From an uncultured Gammaproteobacteria bacterium (GTDB lineage: Bacteria > Pseudomonadota > Gammaproteobacteria > PS1 > Pseudothioglobaceae), in NCBI GenBank assembly GCA_913020715.1, contig CAJVZH010000015.1, positions 1 through 48,002 of the forward strand: a DNA stretch of 48,002 bases, written 5' to 3'. Numbering within the stretch: position 1 is the stretch's first letter; each line of letters opens with the position of its first letter. The notes beneath the pieces were generated by a model. The model was given only the letters and a program-made list of their open reading frames with translations, had not been told where the DNA came from and did not search any database. This document shows positions 37,548-45,206 of the stretch, in pieces. Both the position numbers and the translations under genes were made by a program.

Positions 37548-37709
37548 ATGTTTGGATTTTCATTTGACTCATGGGCTGATGTAACTGGCGCAATGTATAT
37601 TGGCGTTGGTCATGAAGCTACATGGACAGCAATTGCTGTTATTTGTTGTATTGCCGCACTTGTACTCGGCGGTAAAAGTGAGCAAGATCACTATAACAAG
37701 CATCAGTAA
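37548..37709 (+). CDS. 53-aa single-pass membrane protein downstream of amt
   Basis: A small frame starting at ATG 37548 with AGGAGAA 5 bases upstream encodes MFGFSFDSWADVTGAMYIGV, then a membrane helix (about residues 24-42, TWTAIAVICCIAALVLGG) and a charged tail (KSEQDHYNKHQ). It begins 19 bases after the amt stop and shares its terminator, so both are co-transcribed. The size, the strong ribosome binding site and the position suggest an accessory subunit of the transporter. No known family recognised. Confidence 0.75.
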   Translation: MFGFSFDSWADVTGAMYIGVGHEATWTAIAVICCIAALVLGGKSEQDHYNKHQ

Positions 37710-37727
37710 GATTTACTGAGTAAAACG

Positions 37728-37760
37728 AAAAAGGGCGGTATGAAAATACCGCCCTTTTTT
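37728..37760. terminator. Bidirectional terminator after amt
   Basis: A perfect 14-bp stem (AAAAAGGGCGGTAT with ATACCGCCCTTTTT) closed by a GAAA tetraloop (37742-37745), with T-runs on both strands. It serves the amt operon and the convergent dioxygenase gene. Confidence 0.95.
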
Positions 37761-37779
37761 ATTGTCTAAGCATTTTGCT

Positions 37780-38583
37780 TTAAGGTTGATTCGTTTTGCC
37801 GATTTTGCTATACGTTTGACGAATCAATTCGTTAGCTCCTGTTAGTCTTTCCCAAGCGTCATTGTCAAAATCAACGGTTGCTGGCGTGTCGCTCTTAAAA
37901 TGATTGTAGTTATCGGTACCACGCACCAATGTTGCCGAGTCTTCTTCGGTTTGGGTTTGAAACATATTGGTACTAATGTAGTTAAAGTTTAAGCCAATGC
38001 GACGCTCGTTACTTTTATTGGGATAAGAGGTGTGTAGTGTCCAGCCATGATGAAGTGAAGCCTCGCCGGCCCTTAAAGGTACACAACGAGACTGATCGTC
38101 TGAAATTCCCTCAACTTTTTGACCAAGATAAAGCACGTTATTACTGTCTTTTGTGACACTGTGAGGAAGTTGACCACTGTTATGACTGCCCGGCACCATG
38201 TGCATACAGCCGTTTTCATTTGTGGCATCTGAAAGCGCAATCCAAGCAGAGACTTGCTTGTCGTCATTAAAGCCCCAATAAGTAAGGTCTTGATGCCAAC
38301 TGACGTGTGCGTCAGAACGTGGCTCTTTGATAATAAAGGTGGCGTTATAAAGAAGGATGTTAGGCCCCAATAAATCCTCAACACTATCTAGCAAGGTTTT
38401 ATTGATTGCCAGTTCGTAAGCCATTGCTACAGCGGTATGGATTTTGAACTGATAATGGAGTGAGCCAACTTCTCTTTCAATGGTCTCGAGTGATTGCCGA
38501 TAGGACAACGCCTCACCGGCGCCAACAAGACGCAAAGGCGCATAGAAGCCATCGACCTCAAATTGTGATTTTATCGTTCGCAT
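37780..38583 (-). CDS. Phytanoyl-CoA dioxygenase (PhyH) family protein
   Basis: The 267-aa protein has the Fe(II)/2-oxoglutarate site: His97-Gln-Asp99 (SWHQDLTYWG), His184 (HHGWTLHTSYPN) and Arg194 (ERRIGLNF) for 2-oxoglutarate. PhyH-like enzymes hydroxylate many small molecules, including ectoine and lipids; the substrate is unknown. The start at 38583 is chosen because AGGGG lies 5 bases ahead; an ATG at 38601 would be leaderless from the predicted promoter. Beside sucAB, which consumes the same cosubstrate. Confidence 0.88.
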   Translation of the reverse strand: MRTIKSQFEVDGFYAPLRLVGAGEALSYRQSLETIEREVGSLHYQFKIHTAVAMAYELAINKTLLDSVEDLLGPNILLYNATFIIKEPRSDAHVSWHQDLTYWGFNDDKQVSAWIALSDATNENGCMHMVPGSHNSGQLPHSVTKDSNNVLYLGQKVEGISDDQSRCVPLRAGEASLHHGWTLHTSYPNKSNERRIGLNFNYISTNMFQTQTEEDSATLVRGTDNYNHFKSDTPATVDFDNDAWERLTGANELIRQTYSKIGKTNQP

Positions 38584-38609
38584 GCTATCCCCTATAGACA
38601 TCTTGGGGG

Positions 38610-38638
38610 ATTATAAAACCGAACTAGACTTTAAGCAA
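38610..38638 (-). promoter_or_regulatory. Promoter of the PhyH-family gene
   Basis: On the minus strand TTGCTT (38638-38633) and TATAAT (38615-38610) are 17 bases apart. The promoter sits in the 3' end of sucB, and the predicted start near 38603 supports the downstream ATG at 38583. Confidence 0.55.
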
Positions 38639-39766
38639 CAGTCTTGCAGGGTCTTCTAAAGCTTCTTTAATGGAGATCAAGAATTGCACAGCTTCTCTGC
38701 CGTCGATGATGCGATGGTCGTAAGACAGCGCAAGATACATCATCGGTCTGACCACAATTTCTCCATCAACCACCACAGCTCTTTCTTGCGTTTTATGCAT
38801 GCCTAAAATGGCGCTTTGTGGAGAATTGAGGATAGGTGTGGACAGTAGCGAGCCAAAAACACCACCATTTGAAATGGTAAAAGTGCCGCCCATCATTTCT
38901 TCAAGCGATAGCGAGCCAGCTTGAGCTCTTGCAGCATAATCAATGATATTTTTTTCAATATCGTGCATAGACATTTTATGGGCATCTCGCAAAACAGGTA
39001 CAACCAAGCCTCGATCAGAAGACACTGCAACAGAGACATCACAATAACCATGATAAATAATATCATCACCGTCAACAAAAGCATTTACCGTGGGGTGTTT
39101 CTTTAGGGCTTCAACTGCGGCTTTGACAAAGAACGACATAAAGCCAAGTTTGACACCATATTTCTTCGCAAAAGCATCCTTATAACTTTTTCTCATTGAA
39201 AGAATACTGGACATATCAACTTCATTAAACGTTGTCAGCATCGCCGTGTTTTGCGTGGCTGAGTGTAATTTAGTAGCAATGGTTTTTCTCAAGCGACTCA
39301 TCGGTACACGTTCTTCCATTCTATTTCCCGCTGGGGTAATCGTGGGTAATGGTGTGGTTGGCGCCTTTGCAATGATTGGCTCTTGTAATTCAGGCGATTG
39401 CTCATCGTCGATAGAGGTATTAACCTCACTCTCAAACTGTGGCTCGGAATCTGGGTTGGTTTTTATTTCTGTCTCTTCTGGCGCTTCGGTGACTGCTTTA
39501 GCCTCTTCTGGTTCGTTGTCTTGAATTTCTGAACCCTCAGTCATTTGACCCAAAACTTGTCTGGCACCCACCGTTTCGCCATCCTGGGCAATAATTTTAG
39601 TGAGTACACCCGCTTCTTCGGCCGGAACCTCAAGCACTACCTTGTCAGTTTCAATCTCAACGATAACATCATCGACTTGAACAAGATCACCGGGTTGTTT
39701 GTGCCAAACGGCAACAGTAGCTTCACTTATGGATTCCGGTAGGACTGGAACTTTAATTTCTATCAT
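38624..39766 (-). CDS. sucB: 2-oxoglutarate dehydrogenase E2 (dihydrolipoyl succinyltransferase)
   Basis: E2 transfers the succinyl group to CoA in the TCA-cycle 2-oxoglutarate dehydrogenase complex. The 380-aa protein has one lipoyl domain (lipoyl lysine 42 in [10 protein letters not shown]), an acidic linker (about 78-150), and the catalytic domain with [14 protein letters not shown] and the active-site [14 protein letters not shown]. The E3/E1-binding segment usually found between the lipoyl and catalytic parts is not recognisable in the acidic linker. It follows sucA by 10 bases with an AGGAGAA site. Confidence 0.94.
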   Translation of the reverse strand: MIEIKVPVLPESISEATVAVWHKQPGDLVQVDDVIVEIETDKVVLEVPAEEAGVLTKIIAQDGETVGARQVLGQMTEGSEIQDNEPEEAKAVTEAPEETEIKTNPDSEPQFESEVNTSIDDEQSPELQEPIIAKAPTTPLPTITPAGNRMEERVPMSRLRKTIATKLHSATQNTAMLTTFNEVDMSSILSMRKSYKDAFAKKYGVKLGFMSFFVKAAVEALKKHPTVNAFVDGDDIIYHGYCDVSVAVSSDRGLVVPVLRDAHKMSMHDIEKNIIDYAARAQAGSLSLEEMMGGTFTISNGGVFGSLLSTPILNSPQSAILGMHKTQERAVVVDGEIVVRPMMYLALSYDHRIIDGREAVQFLISIKEALEDPARLLLKV

Positions 39767-39776
39767 TTATTTTCTC

Positions 39777-42458
39777 CTAGCGCTTTTTAATGGGAACAAT
39801 GCCCAGAGCCTGTTCAATTACGTAGTTTTGGTTAATGTTATGCAGTCTTATACTTCCCTCGGCAGGAGCGGCATAGAGATCTCTAGCGACGATGTCTATT
39901 GTTTGACCTTTCTTTGCGCAGTACATGAAGTTGTGTCTAGAGGTATACCAAGCGCCCTGGTTAATGGGTTCTTCTTGGCACCAGACAAGCTCTGTTGCAT
40001 TTGGGTACTTATCAAGCTCTGCATGGAGCATTTCAGCTGGAAAAGGGTAGAGCTGCTCTAAGCGCAGAATAGCTACATTATTAATTTGATCGTCTTGACG
40101 GCGGGTCAATAATTCATAAAAGACTTTACCGCTGCACATCACAATACGATCTACTTTTTTTGGTTTAATGTTTTCGTATTGCTCTTCATAGACGTTTCTA
40201 AATTTTTCATCAGTGAACTTGTGCATAGGGGATGCAGCAAGCGGATTTCTGAGTAAACTTTTTGGTGTCATGATGATCAGTGGTGCGCGAAATTTTCTTA
40301 GTATTTGTCGCCTTAAAAGATGAAAAATTTGCGATGCTGTTGTGGGTACACAAACTTGCATGTTATGACCTGCACACAGTTGTAAAAAGCGCTCTAATCG
40401 TCCCGACGAGTGCTCAGGACCTTGCCCTTCAAGGCCATGTGGTAGTAACATTACAAGGTTCGAAAGACGACCCCACTTGGCTTCCGCTGAAGCAATAAAT
40501 TGATCAATAATGGCCTGAGCGCCATTGACAAAATCACCAAATTGCGCCTCCCATAGAACCAGTGCCTCTGGATTGGCGGTGGCGTAGCCATATTCGAAAC
40601 CAAGCGCCGCCTCTTCAGAGAGAATGGAGTCAATAACCTGCACTTTTCCTTGGTTTTCATTTAGGTGTTGGAGCGGAATGTAGTCTTCAATGCAAAGTTG
40701 GTTATGAAGTACAGCGTGCCTGTGGAAGAAAGTTCCACGACCACAATCTTGGCCCGACAAACGAATTGGCGTGCCGCTATCAGCTAGACTCGCGTAGGCA
40801 AGAGTTTCTGCAAAACCCCAATCGGCATTAACTTCGCCATCCGCCATTTTTTGGCGCTCCAACATTACCTTTTTTACCCTTGAGTGTAATTCAAAGCCCT
40901 CTGGCAAGGTCTGAAGCTTGCCGTTTAATTCTATTATTTTCTTCTCTGGTATTTTGGAGGTGTAGGATGCAGTCCAATCGGCATCAAAATACTCTTCCCA
41001 GTCAAGTTTCCACTGACGTTTTTGCGTTGGTGGAATAATATTGTAAGCTACTCGTTCGCCGTCTTTAAGCCTTTGGCGATAGTCACTGATCATCCCGTCA
41101 ACTTCTTTTTGTGTGATAACACCTTGAGCAATTAACGACTCCGCAAAGTGTGCGCGAGTTGTTGGCATGCTACGAATAGTCTCATACATCATCGGTTGAG
41201 TAACAGCCGGCTCGTCCGCTTCGTTGTGACCGTGGCGGCGATAGCACATCAGGTCAATAACAACATCTTTCTTGTAGCGCATCCGGTAATCCAGCGCAAG
41301 CTGGGTAACAAAACTAACCATCTCTAGGTCTTCAGCGTTAACATGAAAAACGGGCGCATTAACCATTTTCACTACGTCTGTACAATAATCCGTTGATCTC
41401 GCATCATGCTGTTTACTGGTGGTAAATCCGATTTGATTATTGATAATAATGTGAATTGTGCCTTTGGTACTGTAGCCGCGTGATTGTGACATATTCAGTG
41501 TTTCCATGACAACACCCTGTCCGGAGAAAGCAGCATCACCGTGGATAAGTACCGGCAGAATTACTTCGCCATTTTCGTCACCGACAATATCTTGGTGGTA
41601 GCGCGCATAGCCTTCAATTACAGGATTAACCAACTCCAAATGTGATGGGTTGAACATCAATGCGAGATGCACTGGACTATTAGCAGTATCAATGTCAGAT
41701 GAAAAACCTTGATGGTATTTCACATCGCCGGTCTGATTTGCGCTTAAGTCTAATTCGCCATCAAACTCTTTAAATAAGTGCTCGGCGCGTTTTCCCATGA
41801 TATTGATAAGCACATTCAGTCGACCTCGGTGAGCCATGCCAAGACAAATTCTCTTCATTGCATGCGAGCCAGAGTGCTCAATTAAAACGTTGAGTAGAGG
41901 TATTAACGAGTCACTACCTTCAAGTGAAAAGCGTTTTTGCCCAACGTATTTATTGTGGAGGAATTTCTCAAATACTTCTGCCGCAGTGAGTCGCTGTAAT
42001 AGCCATTTTTTGAATTGAGAGCTGTTTTCTGGTTGTGAATCGTAAGTTTCAACACGAGTTTGAATCCAGCGTCTTTCCTCAATGTTAGGAATGTGCATGT
42101 ACTCAACACCAAGGCTGCCACAATAGGTTTTTTCTAAGGAGAACATCAGCTCACGTAATGTTGAGCAATTCGCGCCTTGATAGGAGCCCATATCAAAGGT
42201 TCTGTCTAAGTCGGATTCGAGCAAGCCAAATTCGGAAATTTTAAAAGGCGGTGTGGAGTGGTGTCTAGGGCGGCCTAAGGGGTCAATTTTCGCCCTAAGA
42301 TGTCCAGAAAATCGGTAGGCGTAAATTAATCGAAGTACGCCGAGTTGCTGCGAGTTATCACTTTCTATTGGTCGCTGAGTGTTGGACTCAAAATTGTTTT
42401 CGCCATAACTAATAAAGCGCTCAATAACAGCTTGATGCGCATTTGGGTTGTTGTTCAT
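39777..42458 (-). CDS. sucA: 2-oxoglutarate dehydrogenase E1
   Basis: This thiamine-diphosphate enzyme decarboxylates 2-oxoglutarate. The 893-aa product has VLRLIYAYRFSGHLRAKIDPLG, RRWIQTRVE, the core AHRGRLNVLINIMGK, HGDAAFSGQGVV, YRRHGHNEADEP and the C-terminal WCQEEPINQGAW. From the chosen ATG at 42458 (MNNNPNAHQAV) it lacks the usual 40-50 N-terminal residues (the LSGxN...LYExYLxDP region); upstream bases do not encode it in any frame I read. No clear ribosome binding site. A TTG at 42527 would add 23 residues without that motif. Confidence 0.92.
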   Translation of the reverse strand: MNNNPNAHQAVIERFISYGENNFESNTQRPIESDNSQQLGVLRLIYAYRFSGHLRAKIDPLGRPRHHSTPPFKISEFGLLESDLDRTFDMGSYQGANCSTLRELMFSLEKTYCGSLGVEYMHIPNIEERRWIQTRVETYDSQPENSSQFKKWLLQRLTAAEVFEKFLHNKYVGQKRFSLEGSDSLIPLLNVLIEHSGSHAMKRICLGMAHRGRLNVLINIMGKRAEHLFKEFDGELDLSANQTGDVKYHQGFSSDIDTANSPVHLALMFNPSHLELVNPVIEGYARYHQDIVGDENGEVILPVLIHGDAAFSGQGVVMETLNMSQSRGYSTKGTIHIIINNQIGFTTSKQHDARSTDYCTDVVKMVNAPVFHVNAEDLEMVSFVTQLALDYRMRYKKDVVIDLMCYRRHGHNEADEPAVTQPMMYETIRSMPTTRAHFAESLIAQGVITQKEVDGMISDYRQRLKDGERVAYNIIPPTQKRQWKLDWEEYFDADWTASYTSKIPEKKIIELNGKLQTLPEGFELHSRVKKVMLERQKMADGEVNADWGFAETLAYASLADSGTPIRLSGQDCGRGTFFHRHAVLHNQLCIEDYIPLQHLNENQGKVQVIDSILSEEAALGFEYGYATANPEALVLWEAQFGDFVNGAQAIIDQFIASAEAKWGRLSNLVMLLPHGLEGQGPEHSSGRLERFLQLCAGHNMQVCVPTTASQIFHLLRRQILRKFRAPLIIMTPKSLLRNPLAASPMHKFTDEKFRNVYEEQYENIKPKKVDRIVMCSGKVFYELLTRRQDDQINNVAILRLEQLYPFPAEMLHAELDKYPNATELVWCQEEPINQGAWYTSRHNFMYCAKKGQTIDIVARDLYAAPAEGSIRLHNINQNYVIEQALGIVPIKKR

Positions 42459-42807
42459 TATTGTGTGAGTTGGGTGGAGGGGGAGGTGGTGAAATGCAAG
42501 TTTACTGACAGACAGTCTTTGTGACAAGTTCGCACCAAGAATGGAAGAATTATGGCTAACAAAATTGCCTTTAAAAAAGTCACAGTGTGGTAGTTGGTTA
42601 TTTGTTACTGATTATAATGCTGTAGGGAAAAAATATAGCTTAAATATAATATTTATTGTAGAAATAAATTGCATTTAAATATATTTTAACACCCCTGAAA
42701 AGTACTGATACAAAGGCATTTCCAATGTATGATGTTGTATTCATAGTTTAGCCCAGCTAAACTTACACAAGATTTGTAAATACATTGTAATTACTAAGGA
42801 AATATTT
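42459..42807. other. Divergent sucA-bhmT intergenic region
   Basis: About 350 very AT-rich bases with no gene. It contains the 19-bp inverted repeat at 42745-42763. Possible -35/-10 pairs near bhmT are TTGTAT (42735) with TAAACT (42758), which would place the repeat over the promoter, or TTACAC (42763) with TGTAAT (42786). Confidence 0.5.
42745..42763. promoter_or_regulatory. 19-bp inverted repeat upstream of bhmT (candidate operator)
   Basis: AGTTTAGC-CCA-GCTAAACT: two perfect 8-base arms around 3 bases. The same 8-3-8 layout and the same outer AGTTT/AAACT arms occur before the XRE-cupin regulator gene at 44068-44086. Confidence 0.65.
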
Positions 42808-43821
42808 ATGAACAATTTTTTAAAGATCCTTGAAGAAAATGAATATATTTTGGCCGATGGAGCCACAGGCACTAATTTATTTGGAATGGGTCTGGAAACG
42901 GGCGATCCTCCTGAGCCATGGAATGTTCATCACATTGATAGAATTAAAGCACTTCACCAAGGATTTGTTGATGCTGGATCGGATATATTCTTGACCAATA
43001 GTTTTGGCGGCACATCATTTCGTCTCAAACTGCACAAATTTGAAAACCAGGTGTTTGAACTCAATAAGGCTGCGGGTGTTATTGGTAGAGAGATTGCTGA
43101 CGGCGTAGATCGACTGGTGGTTGTTGCTGGCTCAATGGGGCCTACGGGTGAAATGATTGAGCCCCACGGGCCAATGACACCTAAACAGGCAACAGATGCC
43201 TTTAAAGCACAGGCTGAAGGATTGGTTGAAGGCGGTGTTGATGTCTTATGGCTGGAGACAATGTATGCTATCGAGGAGTTGGAGGCTGCAGTTGATGCCA
43301 TTAAGGATTTTGGTCTACCAATATGCGCCACGATGAGTTTTGATACCGCGGGAAAAACGATGATGGGCATTACCCCGGCTAATCTTGCCAAGCGAGCACA
43401 AGAACTTGGTTTGTTTGGCTTTGGCGCTAATTGCGGTGTTGGGGCGCCAGATTTACTTGCCACCATTACCGACATTAGTCGACATGTTGGGCAGGGTACA
43501 ACGGTTATTTCTAAGGCTAATTGTGGTATTCCTGAATACCGTGATGGTGAAATTGTCTACACGGGTACTGAAGAGTTAATGGCCGAGTATGTTCATTTAG
43601 CGCTAAATTCTGGCGCAAAAATAGTCGGCGGCTGTTGTGGTACTAGTTTTGAGCACGTGCGCGCAATGAGAAGGGCGATGGACGAGCATCAAATGAGCCC
43701 TCAACCGAGTATGTCGGATATTGAGTCCAAAGTCGGTGAAATGTCTGCGGGTTCGAGAGCTATTTTTGCAGGCGATGATAGGGCGCCGGTTAAAACACGT
43801 AGAAGTCGTCGAGGTCGCTAA
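42808..43821 (+). CDS. bhmT: Betaine-homocysteine S-methyltransferase-like enzyme
   Basis: The 337-aa zinc-dependent homocysteine methyltransferase has ADGATGTNLFGMGL, LTNSFGGTSFRLKLH, AGSMGPTGEM and the three zinc cysteines Cys209 (GANCGVGA), Cys276 and Cys277 (GGCCGTS). The short PEPWNVHHIDRI start resembles the glycine-betaine-using bacterial BHMT type rather than MetH. A basic tail (PVKTRRSRRGR) is unusual. It would make methionine and dimethylglycine from betaine, fitting the methylated-amine context. AAGGAAA precedes the start. The methyl donor is inferred. Confidence 0.8.
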   Translation: MNNFLKILEENEYILADGATGTNLFGMGLETGDPPEPWNVHHIDRIKALHQGFVDAGSDIFLTNSFGGTSFRLKLHKFENQVFELNKAAGVIGREIADGVDRLVVVAGSMGPTGEMIEPHGPMTPKQATDAFKAQAEGLVEGGVDVLWLETMYAIEELEAAVDAIKDFGLPICATMSFDTAGKTMMGITPANLAKRAQELGLFGFGANCGVGAPDLLATITDISRHVGQGTTVISKANCGIPEYRDGEIVYTGTEELMAEYVHLALNSGAKIVGGCCGTSFEHVRAMRRAMDEHQMSPQPSMSDIESKVGEMSAGSRAIFAGDDRAPVKTRRSRRGR

Positions 43822-44156
43822 AGAGGGTTAAGAGGAGTGCTACGACGTTGGTACGAGGTTTATATCTAGATGAGCTGTGCACCACTCTTTGATAGTAAGT
43901 CACAATACACTCGATAAATGAAGCACCTTTTGTTTGTTGAAAGCAATGCTTTTTTCAACTTTATACCGGTGCTGTCTGTCAACTAAAGTAAGTGGTGGTA
44001 TGCATTGCTATTGTTTTTTTCTATAAACGTCTTGAGACAAAATCTCTAATTAATTTCAATTTGAAAGAGTTTCTTATAAAGAAACTATGATATTATTTAA
44101 AAAACGCAATGTTCTTCCGTGTTATTTTTTTTGATTTCTAATAAATTGCTAAGACA
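43822..44156. other. Intergenic region before the XRE-cupin gene
   Basis: About 335 bases. A short stem AAAGC-AAT-GCTTT with six T at 43940-43955 may end bhmT transcripts. The last 100 bases hold two inverted repeats (44054-44066 and 44068-44086) around a likely promoter. No gene is supported. Confidence 0.5.
44054..44091 (+). promoter_or_regulatory. Promoter and operator of the XRE-cupin gene
   Basis: A 13-bp palindrome TTTCAA-T-TTGAAA (44054-44066) is followed by the 19-bp repeat AGTTTCTT-ATA-AAGAAACT (44068-44086). TTGAAA (44061) and TATGAT (44086-44091) could be -35 and -10 with a long 19-base spacer, which would put the repeat inside the promoter: the layout of an autorepressor. Repeats seen; function inferred. 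Confidence 0.6.
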
Positions 44157-44786
44157 ATGAGTCCTCCAAAGAAAGGTATATCGATAATTGACAAAGAGCT
44201 ACCCAGTTTTGGTAGTAATAAGCAATTAGAGGCGTCAATTGGTATACAAGTAAGGAATACGCGTAAAAGTGCGGGTGTTACTCTGCAGCAGCTTTCTAAG
44301 CAGTCCTTTCTTTCTGCTAGTATGTTGTCGAAAATTGAGAACGGTCAAATCAGTGCCTCACTAAAAACCATTCAGTTGATTTGTCATGCGCTGAATATTT
44401 CCATCAGTTCGTTATTCCAACAGTTTGATAAAAATGTTGATCCAACTTTTGTAAAGTCTGGTGACGGGCTCACTATTGAACGCGCTGGTACACATGATGG
44501 TCGACACTACCAATTACTTGGTCATACAATGGGCGGCCATCTCAAGGTCGAGCCTTGTTTGATCACCATTACCAATCGTAATTACGAGTTCCCAGAGTTT
44601 CAGCATCATGGTGTTGAGTTTATTTATATGCTCAAGGGTGAGATGGAGTATTTCTACGGTACCAAGGTCTTTCATTTTGTGGAAGGCGACTCGCTTTACT
44701 TTGACTCTGAAACGCCGCACGGCCCGAAAAAAATCCTCAGCAAAGAATGTCAATTTTTGGCAGTTATTTGCTCTGCCCAAGCTTAA
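44157..44786 (+). CDS. XRE-family regulator with C-terminal cupin domain
   Basis: The 209-aa protein has a helix-turn-helix domain at about 27-81 (GIQVRNTRKSAGVTLQQLSK, then SASMLSKIENGQISASLKTI) and a cupin domain at about 125-205 (EFQHHGVEFIYMLKGEMEYFYG; DSLYFDSETPHGPKK). XRE-cupin proteins sense small metabolites, often amines or amino acids, through the cupin. It lies upstream of gmaS on the same strand, 420 bases away, and is the likely regulator of the methylamine genes. No partner enzyme is fused. Confidence 0.88.
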   Translation: MSPPKKGISIIDKELPSFGSNKQLEASIGIQVRNTRKSAGVTLQQLSKQSFLSASMLSKIENGQISASLKTIQLICHALNISISSLFQQFDKNVDPTFVKSGDGLTIERAGTHDGRHYQLLGHTMGGHLKVEPCLITITNRNYEFPEFQHHGVEFIYMLKGEMEYFYGTKVFHFVEGDSLYFDSETPHGPKKILSKECQFLAVICSAQA

Positions 44787-45206
44787 CCTCAGCCTAATCT
44801 ATCGATAGCATCGATTAACCGCCGGTTTTTTTTGCGTCTAAACGAACCGCATGTATTAATTTGCTACAATCCGTTGTAAATTAGTAAAAATATATTGGTT
44901 TTAAGATGCTTTTTCAGAAAAAATAGATAACGCAATGTCGTTTTCTTGAAAATCACAAAAATTTCTTGACAATGGAATGATGGTAGGCGTATACTTGCGA
45001 TTCAATTTGTGGTGCAAAGCAAAGATAGTATTAATGAGTGGGCGCAAACAATAGGCCGTAATTCGTTGAATTATCATTATTCAATCCATAGATTGACTGA
45101 TGCAGGGTTTGGTTTTGTCTATTGTTTTCAATATTCGAGCTAAATAAAAGCAGAGGGGCAATTATCTTGTAAAAGATTATTTATTTTATTTATTCGGAGA
45201 GATTAA
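44787..45206. other. gmaS upstream region with long leader
   Basis: These 420 bases hold a weak terminator-like AACC-GCC-GGTT plus T-run (44817-44834), a short TTTTTC-A-GAAAAA palindrome near 44911, the gmaS promoter (44966-44995) and a leader of about 200 bases. The leader has a small TTGAAT...ATTCAA hairpin (45066-45084). I do not recognise a known riboswitch; in particular the glutamine riboswitch core was looked for and not found. Confidence 0.5.
44942..44995 (+). promoter_or_regulatory. gmaS promoter with 20-bp-spaced direct repeat
   Basis: TTGACA (44966-44971) and TATACT (44990-44995) are 18 bases apart: a near-consensus sigma-70 promoter. TTTCTTGAAAAT (44942-44953) and TTTCTTGACAAT (44962-44973) form a direct repeat with 11 of 12 matches and a 20-base period, about two helix turns. 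The TTTCTT core also forms the arm of the operator at 44068-44086. Confidence 0.7.

Noticed and set aside
42954-43475. 173-codon minus-strand frame inside bhmT
   Set aside because: It is antisense to a strongly conserved enzyme, has low-complexity Ser/Pro-rich sequence and no ribosome binding site.
45002-45206. Glutamine riboswitch in the gmaS leader
   Set aside because: I looked for the conserved GGAAGUAGG-type core and its flanking stems and did not find them.
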